Shown here: in pieces, positions 39,601 to 51,607 of the stretch
How the letters are laid out: the number at the start of each line of letters is the position of its first letter
How positions within the stretch are numbered: position 1 is the first letter of the stretch
Assembly: GCF_019192735.1 (NCBI RefSeq)
Contig: NZ_JAHTKP010000008.1
Coordinates: 1 to 64,000 of the forward strand
Direction of reading: 5' to 3'
From: Kitasatospora aureofaciens
Lineage (GTDB): Bacteria; Actinomycetota; Actinomycetes; Streptomycetales; Streptomycetaceae
Length of the DNA: 64,000 nucleotides
Position numbers and translations under genes: made by a program
Notes under the pieces: model-generated
Seen by the model: only the letters and a program-made list of their open reading frames with translations
What the model was told of the DNA's origin: nothing
Database searches by the model: none

Positions 39601-42600
39601 CTGGCCGGCTGCCCGGAGGTGGCCCAGAGCGCGGTGCTCGCCCACCGGACCCGGAGCGGCGACGTCCGGCTGGTCGCCTATGTGGTGCCGTCCGGCGAGG
39701 GCTCCTGGAATCCGGAACAACTGCAAGGCCGGCTGGCCGAGTTGCTGCCGGACTACATGCTTCCCGCGGTGTTCGTCCGGCTGGACGCGCTGCCGCTGAC
39801 ACCCAACGGCAAGCTCGACCGGGCCGTCCTGCCCGTCCCCGACCTCGACGCCCCGCCGGTCGGCCGCGCCGCGCGGACGGCCCACGAGCAGGTGCTGGCC
39901 CGGCTGTTCGCCGAGGTCCTGGGGGTCGCCGAGGTCGGCGTCGACGCCGACTTCTTCGCGCTGGGCGGCCACTCGCTGCTCGCCACCCGCCTGGTCTCCC
40001 GGGTCCGGGCGACCCTCGGGGTGGAGCTCGCCCTGCGCAGCCTGTTCGAGACGCCCACGGTGGCGGGCCTGGCCGCCCGGCTCGGGGACGCCGGGCGGGC
40101 CCGGCGTGCCCTGACGGTCCGTCAGCGACCTGATCTGGTACCGCTGTCCTTCGCCCAGCGCCGGCTCTGGTTCCTGCACCGCCTGGAGGGGCCGGGCGCG
40201 ACGTACACCATGCCACTGGCCCTGCGCCTGTCCGGCACGCTGGACCGCCCGGCCCTGGAGGCCGCGCTGCGGGACGTGGTGGGCCGGCACGAGAGTCTGC
40301 GGACCGTCTTCCCCGAATCCGAGGGCGTGCCCTTCCAGCAGGTCCTGGCCGAGCCGGGTCCGCTGCTCACCGTCACCCGGAGCAGCGCGGCACGGCTGCC
40401 GGAGCAATTGGCCGCGGCCGCCCGGGCCGGGTTCGATCTGGCGAACCAACCTCCGCTGCGGGCGGAGCTGTTCGAGGTCGCGTCGGACGAGCACGTGCTG
40501 TTGCTGGTGGTGCATCACATCGCCGGGGACGGCTGGTCGCTGGAACCGCTGTCGCGCGATCTGGCGGCGGCGTACGCGGCGCGGTGCGCCGGGACGGCAC
40601 CCGGGTGGGCGCCGTTGCCGGTGCAGTACGCGGACTACACCTTGTGGCAGCACGAGCTGCTCGGTGACGAGGATGATCCCGAGAGTCTGATCAATCGTCA
40701 GCTTTCCTATTGGGTAGAACAGTTGGCCGATCTTCCGGAGCAGGTCCAGCTGCCGGCCGACCGGCCGCGCCCCGCCGTGGCGAGCCACCGCGGCGAGCTC
40801 GTCGACCTCGATCTCGACGCGGGGCTGCACGCCGGTCTGCTGGAGCTGGGCCGTCGGACGGGTGCGAGTCTGTTCATGGTGTTGCAGGCGGGTCTGGCTA
40901 CGCTGCTGAGCAGGCTGGGTGCGGGCACGGACGTTTCGATCGGTACCCCGATCGCGGGGCGTACCGATGAGGCGCTGGACGAGTTGGTCGGGTTCTTCGT
41001 CAACACGCTGGTGTTGCGGACGGATGTGTCCGGTGATCCGACGTTCGCCGAACTGCTGGGCCGGGTGCGGGAGAACGCGCTCGCGGCGTATGCGCACCAG
41101 GATCTGCCGTTCGAGCATCTGGTGGAGGTGCTGAACCCGGCGCGGTCGCTGTCGCACCACCCGTTGTTCCAGGTGATGCTGGCGCTGCAGAACGCGCCGG
41201 GCGGGGACTTCGAGCTGCCCGGTCTCAAGGTCTCCGGCCTGACCGTGCCGACCGGCACCGCCCGGGTCGACCTCACCGTCGGCCTCGCCGAGTTGCGGGG
41301 CGAGGGCGGCGGCCCGGCCGGGCTGCGCGGGGTGATCGAGTACAGCACCGACCTGTTCGACGCCGGGACGGTCCGGGCGCTGGTCACCCGCTGGGCGCGG
41401 CTGCTGGCGGCGGCCGTCGCCGATCCGGATCTGCGGCTGAGCCGGATCGACCTCCTCGGCGCCGACGAGCGGCACCGGTTGCTGCCCGCCCAGCACGGGG
41501 ATGCCCCGGCCGAGGCTGTCTTCCCCGCGTTGTTCGAGGCGCGGGTGGCGGCGGCTCCGGACGCGGTGGCGCTGGTGTGCGGTGGTGCGGAGCTGTCGTA
41601 CGGGGAGTTGAACGCGCGGGCGAACCGGTTCGCGCATGCGGTGATCGAGCGGGGCGTGGGTGCCGAGCAGGTGGTGGCGCTGGTGCTGCCGAGGTCGGTG
41701 GAGCTGGTGGTCGCGGTGCTGGGGGTGCTCAAGGCGGGGGCGGCGTATCTGCCGGTGGACCCGGAGTACCCGAAGGACCGGATCGACTTCATGCTGGCGG
41801 ACGCCCGACCCGCGCTGGTGGTCGATGATCCGGCCGTGGTGGCGGCGCCCAACAGGCCGGAGACGGATCCGGTCGTGGCGCTCGACGCCCGGCAGCCGGC
41901 GTACGTGATCTACACCTCGGGCTCGACCGGGCGGCCCAAGGGCGTCCTGGTCAGCCACGCCGGCATCGCGAGCCTGCTGGCCGCCCAGGTCGAGCGGTGG
42001 CGGATCGACACCGGCAGCCGGATCCTGCAGTTCGCCTCGCCGAGCTTCGACGCCTCGTTCTGGGACCTGTGCGGGGCCCTGCTGTCCGGCGCCACCCTGG
42101 TGCTGGCACCGGCGGCGCAGCCGCTCACGGCCCTGACCGACCCGGGCCTGCGGGTGACCCATGCGATGCTGCCGCCCTCGGCGCTGACGGCACTGTCCGA
42201 GACCGAGGTGCCGGTGCCGACCGTGATCGTGGGCGGCGAGGCCTGCCCGCCGGAGCTGGTGGCGCGGTGGGCGCCCGGTCGGCGGATGATCAACGCGTAC
42301 GGCCCGACCGAGATCACCGTGTGCGCGACGATGAGCGGCCCGCTCACCCCGGACGGTCAGCTGCCGCCCATCGGCGGGCCGATCGAGGGCACCCGGGTGT
42401 ACGTGCTGGACGCGGCCCTGCAACTGGTGCCGCCGGGCGTTCCGGGGGAGCTGTACGTCGGCGGGGCCGGGCTGGCGCGCGGCTATCTGAACCGGCCCGG
42501 CCTGACGGCCGAGCGGTTTGTCGCCGACCCGTACGGCCCGGCGGGCGCCCGGATGTACCGCACCGGGGACCTGGTGCGCCGACGCGCGGACGGCGAGCTG

Positions 42601-45600
42601 GAGTTCGTCGGCCGGGCGGATCACCAGGTCAAGGTTCGCGGCTACCGCATCGAACCCGGTGAGATCCAGGCCGTGCTGGCCGCGCACCCCGTCGTCGCGC
42701 AGTCGGCGGTGGTCGCCCGCGACCAGCGGCTCGTCGCCTACGTCGTGGGTGGCGATGCCCGGCCGGCGGAGCTGACGGAGTACCTGCGCGGCCGGTTGCC
42801 GGAGTACATGCTGCCCGCCGCCTTCGTCCTGCTGGACGCGCTGCCGCTGACGCCCGGAGGGAAGCTGGACCGCAGGGCGCTGCCCGAGCCGGACTACGGC
42901 CCGGCCCCTGCCGGGCGGGCCCCGCGGACGCCGGAGGAACTGCTGCTGGCCGAGCTGTTCGGCGAGGTGCTCGGCCTGCCCCGGGTCGGGGCGGACGACA
43001 GCTTCTTCGAGCTGGGCGGGCACTCGCTGCTGGCCACCCGGCTGGCGGCGCGGGTGCGGGCGGTGCTGGGCGTGGAGCTGGAGCTGCGCACGCTGTTCGA
43101 GGCGCCGACGGTCGCCGCTCTGGCCGCCCGGCTCGGGGACGCCGGGCGGGCCCGGCTGGCGCTGACACCGTACCGGCGCCCCGCCGCGGTGCCGCTGTCG
43201 TTCGCCCAGCGGCGGCTCTGGTTCCTGAGCCGCCTGGAGGGGCCGAGCGCGACCTACAACATCCCGCTGGCCCTGCGGCTGTCAGGCCGGCTGGACCACG
43301 CCGCCCTGGAGGCGGCCCTGGCGGACCTGGCCGCCCGGCACGAGAGCCTGCGCACCGTCTTCCCCGAGGTCGACGGCGTGCCGTGCCAGCGGCTGCTGGA
43401 CGCCGCAACGGTCCGGGTGCCGCTTGCCGTCTCGGCAGTCGCGGAGGCCGACCTGCCGGCCCGGCTGGCGGCGGCCGCCCGGCAGCCCTTCGACCTCGCG
43501 ACCCAACCTCCGCTGCGGGCCGACCTGTTCACGATCGGAGCGGACGAGCATGTGCTGTTGCTGGTGGTGCATCACATTGCGGGGGACGGCTGGTCGATGG
43601 GGCCGCTCTCGCGCGATCTGGCGACGGCCTACGCGGCGCGCTGCGCGGGCGTAGCACCCGGGTGGGCGCCGCTGCCGGTGCAGTACGCGGACTACACCTT
43701 GTGGCAGCACGAGCTGCTCGGTGACGAGGACGACCCGGAGAGCCTGTTCGCCCGTCAGCTCGCCTACTGGACCGAGCAACTGGCCGACCTGCCCGACCAG
43801 TTGATGCTGCCGACCGACCGCCCCCGGCCGCCGGTGGCCGACTACCACGGCGACCACGTGATCGTCCGGCTCGACGCCGGGCTGCACGCCGGTCTGCTGG
43901 AGCTGGGCCGTCGGACGAGCGCGAGTCTGTTCATGGTGTTGCAGGCAGGTTTGGCCGCACTGCTGAGCAGGCTGGGTGCGGGCACGGACGTTCCGATCGG
44001 CAGCCCGATCGCGGGGCGTACTGATGAGGCGCTGGACGAGTTGGTCGGGTTCTTCGTCAACACGCTGGTGCTGCGGACGGATGTGTCCGGTGATCCGACG
44101 TTCGCCGAACTGCTGGGCCGGGTGCGGGAGAACGCGCTCGCGGCGTATGCGCACCAGGATCTGCCGTTCGAGCATCTGGTGGAGGTGCTGAACCCGGCCC
44201 GGTCGCTGTCGCACCACCCGCTGTTCCAGGTGATGCTGGCGCTGCAGAACGCGCCGGGCGGGGACTTCGAGCTGCCCGGCCTCAAGGTCTCGCCCGTCGC
44301 GGCCCCGACCGACACGGCCAAGTTCGACCTCGGCTTCAGCCTGTGGGAGCGGTTCGGCCCGGACGGCACGCCCGAAGGCGTCGTCGGGACGGCCGAGTTC
44401 GCCACCGACCTGTTCGATCCGGGCACGGTGGAGACCCTGGTCGCCCGGTGGCTCGGGGTGCTGGCGGCGGTGGCCGCCGACCCGGACGAGCGGCTCGGCC
44501 GGATCGACATCCTCACCGCCGAGGAGCGGCACGACCTGCTCGCCGGCGGCAACGACACCGAGCGGCCCGTTCCCACGGGCCCCGTCCCCGCGTTGTTCGA
44601 GGCGCGGGTGGTGGCGGCTCCGGACGCGGTGGCGGTGGTGTGCGGTGGTGCGGAGCTGTCGTACGGGGAGTTGAACGCGCGGGCGAACCGGTTCGCGCAT
44701 GCCCTGATCGAGCGGGGTGTCGGTGCCGAGCAGGTGGTGGCGCTGGTGCTGCCGAGGTCGGTCGACCTGGTGGTGGCAGTGCTGGGGGTGTTGAAGGCGG
44801 GGGCGGCGTATCTGCCGGTGGACCCGGCCTATCCCAGGTCGCGGATCGACTTCATGCTGGCGGACGCCCGGCCGGTGCTGGTGGTCGACGATCCGGCCGT
44901 GGTGGCGGCGCCCAGCAGGCCGGAGACGGATCCGGTCGTGGCGCTCGACGCCCGGCAACCGGCGTACGTGATCTACACCTCCGGTTCGACCGGGCGGCCC
45001 AAGGGCGTCCTGGTCAGCCACGCCGGCATCGCCAACCTCGTCGCGGCCCAGCTCCAGGGGTTCTTCATCGACTCCGGCAGCCGGGTGCTGCAGTTCGCGT
45101 CGCCGAGCTTCGACGCCTCGGTGTCGGAGCTGTTCACCGCGCTGCTCTCCGGCGCGGCGCTGGTCCTGCCGGGGACCGGTTCGCCGGTCGACGCACTGGC
45201 CGACCGCGGCCTCGCCGTGACCCACGCGACGGTCCCGCCGTCGGTGCTCGCCGCGCTGGCCGAGGACAGCGTCTCCGCGACCACGCTGGTCGTCGCCGGT
45301 GAGGCCTGCCCGCCGGAGCTGGTGGCCCGGTGGGCGCCCGGCCGCCGGATGATCAACGCCTACGGCCCGACCGAGACCACCGTCTGCGCCACCATCAGCG
45401 ACCCGCTCACCCCCGGCGGCCGGGTGCCGCCGATCGGCCGGCCAATCGTCAACGGCCGGGTGTACGTGCTGGACGCGGCCCTGCAACTGGTGCCGCCGGG
45501 CGTTCCGGGGGAGCTGTACGTCGGCGGGGCCGGGCTGGCGCGCGGCTATCTGAACCGGCCCGGCCTGACGGCCGAGCGGTTCGTCGCCGACCCGTACGGT

Positions 45601-48600
45601 CCCGCCGGCGCCCGGATGTACCGCACCGGGGACGTGGTGCGCCGACGTGCCGACGGCGAGCTGGAGTTCGTCGGCCGGGCCGACCACCAGGTGAAGGTTC
45701 GCGGCTACCGCATCGAACCCGGCGAGATCCAGGCCGTGCTGGCCGCGCACCCCGTCGTCGCGCAGTCGGCGGTCATCGCCCGCGACCAGCGGCTCGTCGC
45801 CTACGTCGTCGCGGACCGGGGCGCCGGGCGGGAGCGGGACGTCAGGCTGGAGCACGACCACGTCGGTGAGTGGCAGGAGCTGTACGACGCGCTCCCCGTC
45901 ACCGCGGACAGCGCCGGCTTCGGACAGAACTTCACCGGCTGGAACAGCAGTTACGACGCCCGCCCGATCCCGCTGCACGAGATGCGCGAGTGGCGGGACC
46001 GGACGGTCGAACGGATTCTCGCCCTGCGCCCCCGCCGGGTGCTGGAGGTGGGCTGCGGGACCGGACTGCTGCTGTCCCGGGTCGCCCCGCACTGCGAGAC
46101 GTACCGGGCCACCGACTTCTCCGCCACGGCGATCGACGCGCTGGTCGAACAGGTCGGCCGGGAGCCGCAGTTGGCCGGGAAGGTGGTGCTGGAGGTCCGG
46201 CCCGCCCACGACACCGACGGACTGCCGGCCGACGGCTTCGACACCATCGTCCTGAACTCGGTCGTGCAGTACTTCCCGACCGCCGACTACCTGACCGAGG
46301 TGCTCGACCGGTTGCTGGGGCTGCTCGCCCCCGGCGGCACCCTGTTCGTCGGCGATGTGCGCAACCTGCGGCTGCTGCGCTCGCTCGCCACCGCCGTCCA
46401 GGTGCACCGGGCCGGTCCCGCCGCGGATCCGGCGGCCCTGCGCCGGGCGGTGGAACAGGCGGTGCTGGTCGAGAAGGAGCTCCTCGTCGACCCGGAGTTC
46501 TTCACGGCCCTGCACGCGCGGCGCAGTGACCTCGCCGGGGTGTCCGCGCAGGTGAAGCGCGGCACGTTCGACAACGAGCTGACCCGCTACCGCTACGACG
46601 TCACCCTCCACAAGCACCCACTCGTTTCGGTTGGCGAGACCGCCGAGGAGACCGAGCTGAGGTGGGGCCGGGAGATCGACGGCCTGACCGCGCTCGCGGA
46701 GCTGCTGCGCGACCGGCGCCCCGCCCGGCTGCGGATCACCGGGGTCCCCAACCGCCGGGTGCTCCGGGAGACCGCGCTCGCCCGGGCCGTCCAGGACGGC
46801 GGCACCGACCTCGCCGACCTGCTCGCCGAGCCGGACGACGCGGGCCTCCCGGACCTGGAGGAGTTCCACCGGCTCGGCGAGGCGTGCGGCCACCGGGTGG
46901 CCGTCACCTGGTCCACCACCGCGGCGGACGCCGTGGACGTGGTCCTCGCCGAGCCCGGTCCCGGGCCGCTGGTCGGCCTCTGCCGCCCCGCCCCGACCCC
47001 GGCGTCCCTGTCGGCGCTGACCAACGACCCGACCGGGAGCCGGGGCACCACCGCCCTGGCCGAGGAACTGCGCGGCTTCCTCCGCGAGCGGCTGCCCGAC
47101 TACCTGGTGCCCTCGGCGCTCGTCCTGCTGGACGCGCTGCCGCTCACCGCCAACGGCAAGCTCGACCGGGCCGCGCTCCCGGCCCCCGACCTGGGCACCG
47201 CCGGGGCCGGGCGGGCCCCGCGGACGCCGCAGGAGGAGCTGCTGGCCGAGCTGTTCGCCGAGGTGCTGGGCCTGCCCAGGGTGGGCGTCGACGACGGCTT
47301 CTTCGACCTGGGCGGGCACTCGCTGCTGGCGACCCGCCTGCTGTCGCGGATCCGCGCGACGCTCGGCGCGGAGCTGGAGGTCCGCGCCCTGTTCGAGACG
47401 CCGACCGTGGCCGGCCTCGCCGCCCGGCTGCAGGACGCCGACCGGGCCCGGCCGCCGCTGGTGCGCCAGGAACGGCCGGAGACGGTGCCGCTGTCGTTCG
47501 CCCAGCGGCGGCTCTGGTTCCTGCACCAGCTGGACGGCCCCGGCGCCACCTACAACATGCCGCTCGCCCTGCGACTGCGCGGACGGCTCGACCGGCGGGC
47601 CCTGACGGCCGCCTTCGGGGACGTGCTCGCCCGGCACGAGAGCCTGCGGACGGTCTTCCGGGAGACCGGAGGCGTGCCGAGCCAGCACGTGCTGACGGTG
47701 GTTCAGGCCGCCGTGACCCTGCCCGTCGCCGCCGTCAGCACGGACGAACTGCCCGTTCGGCTCGCGCAGGCCGCGCAGCGCGGGTTCGCGCTCGACGCGG
47801 AGCCGCCGGTCCGGGCGGAGCTGTTCCAACTCGCCCGCGACGAGCACGTGCTGCTGGTCGTGGTGCACCACATCGCGGCCGACGGCTGGTCGATGGGTCC
47901 GCTCGCCCGCGACCTGGCGGCGGCGTACGCGGCCCGCTGCCGGGGTGCGGAGCCCGGCTGGGCGCCGCTGCCCGTGCAGTACGCCGACTACACGCTGTGG
48001 CAGCGCCAGCTGCTCGGCGAGGAAGGCGACCCGGACAGCCGGTTCGCCGCCCAACTGTCCTACTGGTCACAGGCGTTGGCGGGCCTGCCGGAGCAGCTCC
48101 AGCTGCCCGCCGACCGGCCGCGGCCGGCCACGGCGTCGCTGCGCGGCGCCCAGCTGGCGGTGCGCGTCGACGCCGGGCTGCACCGCGGCCTGCGGGAGCT
48201 GGCGGCGGCGAACGGCGCGAGCGTGTTCATGGTCCTGCAGGCGAGCCTCGCCGCGCTGCTGACCGGGCTCGGCGCGGGCACGGACATCCCGCTGGGCAGC
48301 CCGATCGCCGGGCGCACCGACCAGGCGCTGGACGAGCTCGTCGGCTTCTTCGTCAACACGCTCGTCCTGCGCACCGACACTTCGGGCGATCCGGGCTTCA
48401 CCGAACTCCTCGCCCGGGTCCGGGAGAACGCGCTCGCCGCCTACGCCCACCAGGACGTCCCGTTCGAGTACCTGGTCGAGGTCCTCAACCCGGCCCGCTC
48501 GCTCGCGCACCACCCGCTGTTCCAGGTGATGCTCGCCCTGCAGAACGCGCCGGCCGGGGAGTTCGCCCTGCCGGGCCTGGAGACCGGCTTCGAACCGGCG

Positions 48601-51354
48601 CCGACCGGCACCGCCCGCGTGGATCTGACCTTCAGCCTCGCCGAGGAGCACGCCGCCGACGGCGCCCCGGCCGGTCTGCACGGCGCCGTCGAGTACGCCA
48701 CCGACCTGTTCGACGCGGCGACGGTCGAGGCGCTCTTCGCCCGCTGGGTGCGGCTGCTGGAGGCCGTGATGGCCGACCCGGAGCGGCCGATCGGAAGGAT
48801 CGACCTGCTCAGCGCCGAGGAACGCGCCCTCCCGGCCCGCGACGCGGTCACCGTCGAACTCCCCACCGCAGGCCTCCCGGCGCTGTTCGAGGCACAGGTG
48901 CGGCGGACCCCGGACGCCGTCGCCGTGGCCTGCGGGGACACCGCCGTGACGTACCGGGAGCTGGACGCCCGGGCCAACCGGCTCGCCCGCGCGCTCGCCG
49001 CGCAGGGGGCCGGGCCTGAAGGCACGGTCGCCGTGCTGCTGGACCGCTCGATCGAGCTGGTGACGGCGATCCTGGCCGTCGTCAAGACCGGCGCGGCGTA
49101 CGTCCCGCTCGACCCGCGCTTCCCGTCCTCGCGGATCGACCTGATGCGGCGCGAGACCGGGGCGGGCGTGCTGCTCAGCGAGGACGTGCTGACCGCGCTC
49201 GGCGGGACGGAGCAGGACGACTCCGCCCTCGGGATCGACTGCCACCCCCGGCAGCTCGCGTACGTCATGTACACCTCGGGCTCGACCGGGCAGCCGAAGG
49301 GCGTCGGGGTCACCCACCACGACGTGACGGCACTGGCGCTGGACCCGTGCTGGGCGACCGGCGGCCACGAGCGCGTCCTGCTGCACTCGCCGACCGCCTT
49401 CGACGCCTCGACCTACGAACTGTGGGTGCCGCTGCTCACCGGCGGCCGGGTGGTCGTCGCCCCGCCCGGGCAGCTGGACGCCCCGACGCTGGCCCGGACC
49501 ATCGCCCGGCACGGCGTCACCGGGATGTTCCTGACGGCCGGCCTGTTCCATCTCCTGGCCGACGAGCAGCCCGACTGCTTCACCGGCGCGCGCTCGGTCT
49601 GGGCGGGCGGGGACGTGGTCTCCCCGGCCGCGGTCGCGCGGGTGATGGCCGCCTGCCCCGGCCTGGCCGTGACCAACGGCTACGGACCGACCGAGGCCAC
49701 CACCTTCGCGCTGTCCCATCCGCCGGCCGAGCCGCCCGTCGCGTCCCACCCGCTGCCGCTCGGCCGCCCGCTGGCGAACATGCGGGCGCACGTCCTGGAC
49801 GGGGGCCTGCGGCCGGTGCCGCCGGGCGTGGTCGGCGAGCTGTACCTCGCCGGGGCCGGCCTCGCCCGCGGCTACCTGGGCCGGCCGGGCCTGACCGCCC
49901 AGCGGTTCGTCGCCGACCCCGACGGGCCCGCCGGGGAGCGCATGTACCGCACCGGCGACCTGGCCCGCCGGCGCACCGACGGGACGCTGGAGTTCGTCGG
50001 CCGGGCCGACGACCAGGTGAAGCTCCGCGGCTTCCGGATCGAGCCCGGCGAGATCGAGACCGCGCTCTGCGGCCTCCCCGGCGTCGCCCAGGCCCTGGTC
50101 CTCGCCCGCGAGGACCGGCCGGGGGACCACCGGCTCGTCGCCTACGTCGTGCCCACCGCACAGGCCGCTCCGGAGCCGTCGGCGCTCGCGGACGACCTCC
50201 GGCAGCAACTGCCCGAGTACATGGTCCCCTCGGCGTTCGTCCTGCTGGACGCGCTGCCGCTCACCGCCAACGGCAAGCCGGACCGCAGGGCCCTGCCCGC
50301 CCCGGAGTACGAGTCCGCGGGCACCGGCCGGATGCCGAGGACCCCGCAGGAACAGCTGCTGTGCGGCCTGTTCGCCGAGGTCCTCGGCCGGGAGCAGGTG
50401 CGCATCGACGACGACTTCTTCGCCCTCGGCGGGCACTCCCTGCTGGCCGCCCGACTGGTGGCCCGGGTCCGGGAGACGCTCGGCACCAAGCTCGGCCTGC
50501 GCACGCTGTTCGAGGCGCCGACGGTCGCCGGGCTGGCGGAGCGCCTCGGCGTGGACGACCTCGACGACGCCTTCGACGTGGTCCTCCCGCTGCGGCCGAA
50601 GGGCCGGCACGCGCCGCTGTGGTGCATCCACCCCGGCGGCGGGATCAGCTGGTCGTACTGCGGCCTGATGAACCACCTCGGGCCCGAGCACCCGATCTAC
50701 GCGATCCAGGCGCGCAGCCTGGGCCGGCCGGAACCCCGCCCCGAAACCATCGAGGAGATGGCGGCCGACTACGCCGACGAGATCCGCAAGGTCCAGCCCA
50801 CCGGCCCCTACCAGCTGCTCGGCTGGTCGGTCGGCGGCCTGGTCGCCCACGCGATCGCCACCGAGCTGCAGAACCGCGGCGAACGCACCTCCCTGCTCGC
50901 CATCCTCGACGCCTACCCGGTGGGCGACGTCGCCTTCGACGAACCACCGGTGCCCACCGAACGGGACGTCCTGGTCGGCATCCTCGACTGCCCGGAGGTG
51001 CTGGACGAGGGACCGCTCAGCTTCGACCAGGTGTCGGAGATCCTGCAGAACCGGGGTAGCGCGCTGGCGAGCCTGACCGAACGCCACATCCGGGCCGTCG
51101 TCGACATCATGATCAACAATGCCCAGCTCGCCCTGGACTTCGTCCCCGGCCGGTTCGACGGGGACCTGCTGCTCTTCAACTCGACGATCGACCGGGAGGC
51201 GGACTCGCCCGACGCCGGCGTGTGGCAGCCCTACATCGCCGGCCGGATCGAATCGCACGACGTCACCACCCGGCACGACCGGATGACGCAGCCCGGATCG
51301 CTGGGCCAGATCGGACCGGTCCTGGCCGCGAGGATCGCCGAACTCCACGACTGA
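27586..51354 (+). CDS. seven-module NRPS, predicted Ahp-cyclodepsipeptide synthetase
   Basis: A single 7,922-aa protein with modules C-A-T x7, an N-methyltransferase inside A6, and a C-terminal thioesterase. It starts at TTG with GGAGG 7 bp upstream. All seven C domains keep HHxxxDG and all seven T domains keep GGHSL with Ser at 967, 2032, 3069, 4130, 5147, 6579 and 7618; there is no epimerase domain. Pocket codes read by hand are DASTVAAVCK, DFWNVGMVHK, DADDVGFVDK, DVQFAAHVVK, DAWMIGAVCK, DASTVAAVCK and DAYFWGGTFK. They suggest aromatic, Thr, polar/basic, Pro, bulky hydrophobic, N-methyl aromatic, Val-like. The order equals that of cyanopeptolin-type peptides, where the last residue closes an ester onto Thr. 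The Thr call is firm; Pro is good; residues 3, 5 and 7 are tentative. Confidence 0.92.
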   Translation: MSRPEGTVHPLTAAQREIWFAEQRSSTGGPAYRIGEYLEIHGPLDTGLFERALRQTVGEAEALHVRFLDGGDGPVQVRTVRDWELPLVDLGAAADPHAAAEAWIAADLARPVDLAEDVLFGHALIALGEDRFAWYQAYHHIVMDGFGYALVARRVAEVYTALVEGREPGPSGFGTLAELVAGDLAYRASEQAGEDRAHWTGRLAGRPEPVTLANRPAAPERRSDGVRKTALLPPGRPEALEAAADRAGVRWSRLLIAATALYLHRMTGARDLVVGLAVPARPEEALAAIPCTLSNVVPLRLSVRPDQRLGDLVAQVAAEVRGAVAHQRYRGEDLQRDLGLPGGIGTALSTVVNLISFDYRVTFAGHRVTARNVSTMAVADLNVVAWDRRDGTGPRIGLKADPERYGDEELTEHQLRLMRLLDTIATADPDQPVGRLDVLSDEECRRLLTSGDGGPALPAATLPALFEAQVRATPDAPALVAGDRTLTYAELNARANRCAHALIARGAGPERLVGLALPRSVEQVVAVLAVAKAGAAYLPVDPEYPKARIAHMLADARPVLVLDDPAQVWQAEGPDADPVVALDPRHPAYVIYTSGSTGLPKGVVVSHAGLVSLVAAQTERFAIDADSRVLQFASPSFDASVSELCTALCSGATLLLPPDGSPLDTLTDPAARVTHATLPPSVLAALAADAVPALRTLVVAGEACPAELVARWAPGRRMINAYGPTETTVCATMSEPLTPSGQAPPIGRPIDGARVRVLDAALRPVPPGVPGELYVAGAGLARGYLDRPGLTAERFLADPYGPAGARMYRTGDLSRWGADGCVEFLGRADEQLKVRGFRIEPGEIEGALAAHPAVVQSVVAVRDDRLVGYVVCPADTRTGPAELRRHLRERLPEHLVPSAFVVLDALPLTPNGKIDRAALPAPEGAAAAPGRAPRTPQEQLLTELFAEVLDVPEVFADGDFFELGGHSLLGTRLVSRVRATFGVELRLRDLFEAPTAAALATRLGDAGQARPAPRAGARPERLPLSFAQRRLWFLHRMESAGAAYHIPLALRLSGALDRAALEAALADVTDRHESLRTVFREVDGVPYQHVLDGARPPLPVTDTAEGELADRLAAAAGERFDLAARPPVRAELFRLAPDEHVLLLVIHHIAADGWSTGPLARDLTKAYAARCRGEAPGWAPLPVQYADYTLWQRDLLGDPADPESLFARQSAYWERALAGLPEQTELPFDRPRPAVASSRGGRLPVRIDSQLHRGLRDLARANGASLFMVLQAGLAALLTRLGAGTDVPIGTPIAGRTDEALDELVGFFVNTLVLRTDTSDDPTFAELLGRVREHALAAYAHQDVPFEQLVEVLNPVRSMAHHPLFQTMLALQSAPAGAFDLPGLTAEAVPVFTAGAKFDLFVGLSEQRDADGGPGGLAGTVDYATDLFDAATVRSLVERWLRLLGAVVDAQDLPIGRIDLLSADERRLLLAADHTPTAELPAVGLPQLFAARAAAAPDAIAVVCDGTALSYRELDERANRLAHALIRRGAGPEQLVALALPRSAELVVAVLAVLKSGAAYLPVDPDYPAARIAYLLGDARPALVLADRRSAGLPVPDGTPGLLLDDPDTAAEVASCPPTDPGVAVDPRHPAYVIYTSGSTGEPKGVLVPHRNVARLFSSTRDLFAFGPEDVWTLFHSYAFDFSVWELWGALLHGGRLVVVDHGTSRSPGRFLELLDREGVTVLNQTPSAFYQLMQADRETPGRATALRTVVFGGEALEPARLAEWYRRHPDGAPVLVNMYGITETTVHVTHLALDERSAAAAGASVIGTPLPDLRGYVLDSGLQPVPPGVAGELYVAGAGLARGYLNRPALTAGRFVADPHGPAGSRMYRTGDVVRRRADGALEFVGRADDQVKVRGFRIELGEIEAALAGHPEVVQVAVLARQDRTDDTRLVAYLVSAGAALRPDELREYLRERLPGYMVPAAFVQLAGLPLTGNGKLDRRALPAPEFASDRGTREPGTPQEQLLAELFAKVLGVSRVGADDSFFDLGGHSLLATRLVARVRAVLGVDLELRALFEAPTVAGLATRLGRTGRARAALTAYQEHGAAVPLSFAQRRLWFLHQMDGPGGVYNIPLALRLSGALDRTALEAALADVTDRHAVLRTVFPQVDGVPHQHVLDAVRVPLTVTDTDESRLADRLTAAAFHHFDLAARPPVRAELFRLGPDEHVLLLVIHHIAADGWSTGPLARDLAAAYAARCRGEAPGWVLLPVQYADYTLWQRELLGDPADPESLFARQSAYWGTALAGLPERLELPTDRPRPATMSYCGGQVTLGLDAPTHRALAELAGRTGSSLFMVLQAGLAALLSRLGAGADVPVGTVIAGRTDEALDELVGFFVNTLVLRTDVSGDPTFTELLGRVRENALAAYAHQDLPFEHLVEMLNPTRSLAHHPLFQTMLVLQNAPAGEFDLPGLRVSALPLPTTVAKCDLTFSLTERHGADGAPEGLRGIVEYSTDLFDAATVETLAARWVRLLTAAVQAPDRRIALLDVLSADERHELLAARNDTATAASAATVPELFAAQAHATPDAVALVADGVELTYRELDAWANRLAHALIARGAGPEQLVAVSLPRTAELVVAILAVLKSGAAYVPVDPDYPAARIALMLEDARPVLVLDDLATVRDTDGYPDTAPPVPLRPQHPAYAVYTSGSTGRPKGVVVAHAGLANLLAEHRRTLLATDRPDRRLRFALTASVSFDASWDQLIALLGGHQLHVPDQQTWADSHRFVDWLARHRIDVLDTTPSYLQLLLEHGLFDDPESCPVRVVVGGEAVPGPLWERLRALRDVECLNFYGPTECTVDALTARIDRSAGPVIGRPIANTRVYVLDSGMQPVPPGVPGELYVAGAGLARGYLNRPGLTAARFTADPYGPAGARMYRTGDLARWGADGCVEFLGRADEQLKVRGFRVEPGEVEAVLAAHPDVAQGAVAARDDRLIGYVVPAAGRAAHPAELRRYLRQRLPDHLVPSAFVVLEALPVTPNGKLDRTALPAAEPVPAGGGRAPRTPGEQLLAELFAEVLGVAAVGVDDGFFDLGGHSLLATRLISRIRAVLGVEVELRALFEAPTVAGLAERLGGAERARPALTARRRPDPVPLSFAQRRLWFLHHLEGPSTTYNIPMALRLSGGLDPAALQAALGDVLARHECLRTVFSEADGVPVQRILDEVRPVLPVTEVAGAELPGRLAAAAGHRFDLAAEPPVRAELFRIRADEHVLALTVHHIAADGWSTGPLARDLTAAYAARCRGEAPGWAPLPVQYADYTLWQRDLLGDRTDPASRFAAQLGYWSATLAGLPEQLELRFDRPRPAVPSHRGDHVGIELDPALHAGLAELARSCGASLFMVLQAGLAALLTRLGAGTDVPIGTPIAGRTDEALDELVGFFVNTLVLRTDVSGDPDFTGLLARVREGALGAYAHQDLPFEHLVEELNPARSLAHHPLFQVMLALQNAPAEEFDLPGLRVSATPVSTGTAKFDLFLALSELRGPEGEHQGLSGAVEYSSDLFDRATVEALAARWIRLLRAVVADPARPISRIDVLSSAERRELLADSAHSDLPAEGPAELFGAQAGTTPDAVALVLADTALTYRELDAHANRLAHELIRRGAGPERIVALALPRSTEFVVAVTAVLKTGAAYLPVDPEYPASRIAFMLDDARPALLLTDTRTAPVLPPDADRVLLDAPETVAAVVARPDTAPRIATDPRNPAYVIYTSGSTGRPKAVVMPGGALVNLLRWHHRELGGGEGTRTAQFTAVSFDVSVQEILSALLFGKTLVIPTEEERRSAELLARWLDRHRVEELFAPNLVLEALAEAANEQGLDLAHLRVIAQAGEALRLGGPLRRFHGRRPGRTLHNHYGPAETHVVTGYTLPEQLDDCPLPPPIGRPITDTRAYVLDGALQPVPAGVPGELYLAGAALARGYLNRPGPTAERFVADPYGPAGTRMYRTGDLVRRRTDGELEYLGRRDHQVKVRGFRIELGEIEAALAGCPEVAQSAVLAHRTRSGDVRLVAYVVPSGEGSWNPEQLQGRLAELLPDYMLPAVFVRLDALPLTPNGKLDRAVLPVPDLDAPPVGRAARTAHEQVLARLFAEVLGVAEVGVDADFFALGGHSLLATRLVSRVRATLGVELALRSLFETPTVAGLAARLGDAGRARRALTVRQRPDLVPLSFAQRRLWFLHRLEGPGATYTMPLALRLSGTLDRPALEAALRDVVGRHESLRTVFPESEGVPFQQVLAEPGPLLTVTRSSAARLPEQLAAAARAGFDLANQPPLRAELFEVASDEHVLLLVVHHIAGDGWSLEPLSRDLAAAYAARCAGTAPGWAPLPVQYADYTLWQHELLGDEDDPESLINRQLSYWVEQLADLPEQVQLPADRPRPAVASHRGELVDLDLDAGLHAGLLELGRRTGASLFMVLQAGLATLLSRLGAGTDVSIGTPIAGRTDEALDELVGFFVNTLVLRTDVSGDPTFAELLGRVRENALAAYAHQDLPFEHLVEVLNPARSLSHHPLFQVMLALQNAPGGDFELPGLKVSGLTVPTGTARVDLTVGLAELRGEGGGPAGLRGVIEYSTDLFDAGTVRALVTRWARLLAAAVADPDLRLSRIDLLGADERHRLLPAQHGDAPAEAVFPALFEARVAAAPDAVALVCGGAELSYGELNARANRFAHAVIERGVGAEQVVALVLPRSVELVVAVLGVLKAGAAYLPVDPEYPKDRIDFMLADARPALVVDDPAVVAAPNRPETDPVVALDARQPAYVIYTSGSTGRPKGVLVSHAGIASLLAAQVERWRIDTGSRILQFASPSFDASFWDLCGALLSGATLVLAPAAQPLTALTDPGLRVTHAMLPPSALTALSETEVPVPTVIVGGEACPPELVARWAPGRRMINAYGPTEITVCATMSGPLTPDGQLPPIGGPIEGTRVYVLDAALQLVPPGVPGELYVGGAGLARGYLNRPGLTAERFVADPYGPAGARMYRTGDLVRRRADGELEFVGRADHQVKVRGYRIEPGEIQAVLAAHPVVAQSAVVARDQRLVAYVVGGDARPAELTEYLRGRLPEYMLPAAFVLLDALPLTPGGKLDRRALPEPDYGPAPAGRAPRTPEELLLAELFGEVLGLPRVGADDSFFELGGHSLLATRLAARVRAVLGVELELRTLFEAPTVAALAARLGDAGRARLALTPYRRPAAVPLSFAQRRLWFLSRLEGPSATYNIPLALRLSGRLDHAALEAALADLAARHESLRTVFPEVDGVPCQRLLDAATVRVPLAVSAVAEADLPARLAAAARQPFDLATQPPLRADLFTIGADEHVLLLVVHHIAGDGWSMGPLSRDLATAYAARCAGVAPGWAPLPVQYADYTLWQHELLGDEDDPESLFARQLAYWTEQLADLPDQLMLPTDRPRPPVADYHGDHVIVRLDAGLHAGLLELGRRTSASLFMVLQAGLAALLSRLGAGTDVPIGSPIAGRTDEALDELVGFFVNTLVLRTDVSGDPTFAELLGRVRENALAAYAHQDLPFEHLVEVLNPARSLSHHPLFQVMLALQNAPGGDFELPGLKVSPVAAPTDTAKFDLGFSLWERFGPDGTPEGVVGTAEFATDLFDPGTVETLVARWLGVLAAVAADPDERLGRIDILTAEERHDLLAGGNDTERPVPTGPVPALFEARVVAAPDAVAVVCGGAELSYGELNARANRFAHALIERGVGAEQVVALVLPRSVDLVVAVLGVLKAGAAYLPVDPAYPRSRIDFMLADARPVLVVDDPAVVAAPSRPETDPVVALDARQPAYVIYTSGSTGRPKGVLVSHAGIANLVAAQLQGFFIDSGSRVLQFASPSFDASVSELFTALLSGAALVLPGTGSPVDALADRGLAVTHATVPPSVLAALAEDSVSATTLVVAGEACPPELVARWAPGRRMINAYGPTETTVCATISDPLTPGGRVPPIGRPIVNGRVYVLDAALQLVPPGVPGELYVGGAGLARGYLNRPGLTAERFVADPYGPAGARMYRTGDVVRRRADGELEFVGRADHQVKVRGYRIEPGEIQAVLAAHPVVAQSAVIARDQRLVAYVVADRGAGRERDVRLEHDHVGEWQELYDALPVTADSAGFGQNFTGWNSSYDARPIPLHEMREWRDRTVERILALRPRRVLEVGCGTGLLLSRVAPHCETYRATDFSATAIDALVEQVGREPQLAGKVVLEVRPAHDTDGLPADGFDTIVLNSVVQYFPTADYLTEVLDRLLGLLAPGGTLFVGDVRNLRLLRSLATAVQVHRAGPAADPAALRRAVEQAVLVEKELLVDPEFFTALHARRSDLAGVSAQVKRGTFDNELTRYRYDVTLHKHPLVSVGETAEETELRWGREIDGLTALAELLRDRRPARLRITGVPNRRVLRETALARAVQDGGTDLADLLAEPDDAGLPDLEEFHRLGEACGHRVAVTWSTTAADAVDVVLAEPGPGPLVGLCRPAPTPASLSALTNDPTGSRGTTALAEELRGFLRERLPDYLVPSALVLLDALPLTANGKLDRAALPAPDLGTAGAGRAPRTPQEELLAELFAEVLGLPRVGVDDGFFDLGGHSLLATRLLSRIRATLGAELEVRALFETPTVAGLAARLQDADRARPPLVRQERPETVPLSFAQRRLWFLHQLDGPGATYNMPLALRLRGRLDRRALTAAFGDVLARHESLRTVFRETGGVPSQHVLTVVQAAVTLPVAAVSTDELPVRLAQAAQRGFALDAEPPVRAELFQLARDEHVLLVVVHHIAADGWSMGPLARDLAAAYAARCRGAEPGWAPLPVQYADYTLWQRQLLGEEGDPDSRFAAQLSYWSQALAGLPEQLQLPADRPRPATASLRGAQLAVRVDAGLHRGLRELAAANGASVFMVLQASLAALLTGLGAGTDIPLGSPIAGRTDQALDELVGFFVNTLVLRTDTSGDPGFTELLARVRENALAAYAHQDVPFEYLVEVLNPARSLAHHPLFQVMLALQNAPAGEFALPGLETGFEPAPTGTARVDLTFSLAEEHAADGAPAGLHGAVEYATDLFDAATVEALFARWVRLLEAVMADPERPIGRIDLLSAEERALPARDAVTVELPTAGLPALFEAQVRRTPDAVAVACGDTAVTYRELDARANRLARALAAQGAGPEGTVAVLLDRSIELVTAILAVVKTGAAYVPLDPRFPSSRIDLMRRETGAGVLLSEDVLTALGGTEQDDSALGIDCHPRQLAYVMYTSGSTGQPKGVGVTHHDVTALALDPCWATGGHERVLLHSPTAFDASTYELWVPLLTGGRVVVAPPGQLDAPTLARTIARHGVTGMFLTAGLFHLLADEQPDCFTGARSVWAGGDVVSPAAVARVMAACPGLAVTNGYGPTEATTFALSHPPAEPPVASHPLPLGRPLANMRAHVLDGGLRPVPPGVVGELYLAGAGLARGYLGRPGLTAQRFVADPDGPAGERMYRTGDLARRRTDGTLEFVGRADDQVKLRGFRIEPGEIETALCGLPGVAQALVLAREDRPGDHRLVAYVVPTAQAAPEPSALADDLRQQLPEYMVPSAFVLLDALPLTANGKPDRRALPAPEYESAGTGRMPRTPQEQLLCGLFAEVLGREQVRIDDDFFALGGHSLLAARLVARVRETLGTKLGLRTLFEAPTVAGLAERLGVDDLDDAFDVVLPLRPKGRHAPLWCIHPGGGISWSYCGLMNHLGPEHPIYAIQARSLGRPEPRPETIEEMAADYADEIRKVQPTGPYQLLGWSVGGLVAHAIATELQNRGERTSLLAILDAYPVGDVAFDEPPVPTERDVLVGILDCPEVLDEGPLSFDQVSEILQNRGSALASLTERHIRAVVDIMINNAQLALDFVPGRFDGDLLLFNSTIDREADSPDAGVWQPYIAGRIESHDVTTRHDRMTQPGSLGQIGPVLAARIAELHD
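30640..33800 (+). other. NRPS module 2: C, A2 (Thr), T
   Basis: A2 carries FDFSVW, NQTPS, VVFGG and [10 protein letters not shown], giving DFWNVGMVHK, the classical threonine code. C2 HHIAADG begins near residue 1147; T2 Ser is 2032. In the proposed product this Thr side chain forms the ring ester. Confidence 0.88.
33835..36910 (+). other. NRPS module 3: C, A3 (polar or basic residue), T
   Basis: A3 carries FDASWD, LDTTPS, VVVGG and [10 protein letters not shown], giving DADDVGFVDK. Asp at pocket positions 239, 278 and 331 suggests a cationic or amide side chain (Arg, Lys, Orn, citrulline or Gln); I do not recognise an exact match. T3 Ser is 3069. In Ahp peptides this is the residue that enters the S1 pocket of the target protease. 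Confidence 0.7.
36945..40095 (+). other. NRPS module 4: C, A4 (proline-type), T
   Basis: A4 carries FDVSVQ, LFAPN, IAQAG and [10 protein letters not shown], giving DVQFAAHVVK. Known Pro codes are DVQ(L/Y/F)IAHVVK; here Ala replaces Ile at position 299, which may widen the pocket toward methylproline or pipecolate. Proline is the simplest call and would be the Ahp precursor. T4 Ser is 4130. Confidence 0.78.
40130..43145 (+). other. NRPS module 5: C, A5 (bulky hydrophobic), T
   Basis: A5 code is DAWMIGAVCK, an aromatic/leucine-like pocket. Long stretches of this module (for example 40841-41232, 41530-41760 and 42400-42720) are almost identical in DNA to module 6, while the specificity core 41990-42340 differs. 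T5 Ser is 5147. Confidence 0.75.
43180..47445 (+). other. NRPS module 6: C, A6 (aromatic) with N-methyltransferase, T
   Basis: A6 has the same code as A1, DASTVAAVCK. Between the A8 and A9 motifs (about 45830-47040) a methyltransferase is inserted, with the SAM motif [17 protein letters not shown], followed by the resumed A domain ([24 protein letters not shown]) and T6 Ser 6579. It should give an N-methyl aromatic residue such as N-methyltyrosine. Confidence 0.85.
47480..50560 (+). other. NRPS module 7: C, A7 (Val/Ile-like), T
   Basis: A7 carries FDASTY, GMFLTAG, VWAGG and [10 protein letters not shown], giving DAYFWGGTFK. The GGTFK end is shared with Val codes such as DALWIGGTFK, so Val or Ile is likely. 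A7 belongs to a different subgroup from the other six A domains. T7 Ser is 7618. Confidence 0.72.
50565..51354 (+). other. NRPS type I thioesterase domain
   Basis: The last ~260 residues form an alpha/beta hydrolase release domain with GWSVGG (Ser 7748) after WCIHPGGG, and a late His (RHDRM). It is expected to release the heptapeptide by ring closure, here probably onto the Thr hydroxyl. Confidence 0.85.
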
Positions 51355-51391
51355 CCGACGTCATGACTGACACCACGAAAGGAACCCGACC

Positions 51392-51607
51392 ATGACCAAC
51401 CCGTTCGAGGACGACGACGCCCGCTACCTCGTCCTGGTCAACGACGAGGGCCAGCACTCCCTCTGGCCCGCCTTCGCCGACGTCCCCGCCGGCTGGACCG
51501 TCGCCCACCCGGAGGACACCCGCCAGGCCTGCCTCGACCACATCGAGCAGAACTGGACCGACATGCGGCCCAAGAGCCTCGTCGACGCCATGAACGCGCA
51601 GTCGTGA
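51392..51607 (+). CDS. MbtH-like protein
   Basis: The 71-aa protein carries the MbtH signature [24 protein letters not shown], then WTDMRPKSL. MbtH-like proteins bind A domains and support their folding and activity, so it should be needed by the NRPS 38 bp upstream. AAAGGA precedes the ATG. The stop overlaps the GTG of the next gene (GTGA), so it is coupled to the P450. Confidence 0.95.
   Translation: MTNPFEDDDARYLVLVNDEGQHSLWPAFADVPAGWTVAHPEDTRQACLDHIEQNWTDMRPKSLVDAMNAQS

Noticed and set aside
30640..48810. Assignment of C2-C7 as D-accepting or dual epimerising/condensing domains
   Set aside because: No epimerase domain exists and the motifs read by eye do not separate the classes; a C-domain phylogeny is needed.
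27169..51348. Several antisense frames of 1,000-2,000 codons across the NRPS
   Set aside because: Arg/Gly/Val-rich composition and repetition in step with the NRPS modules show they are shadows.
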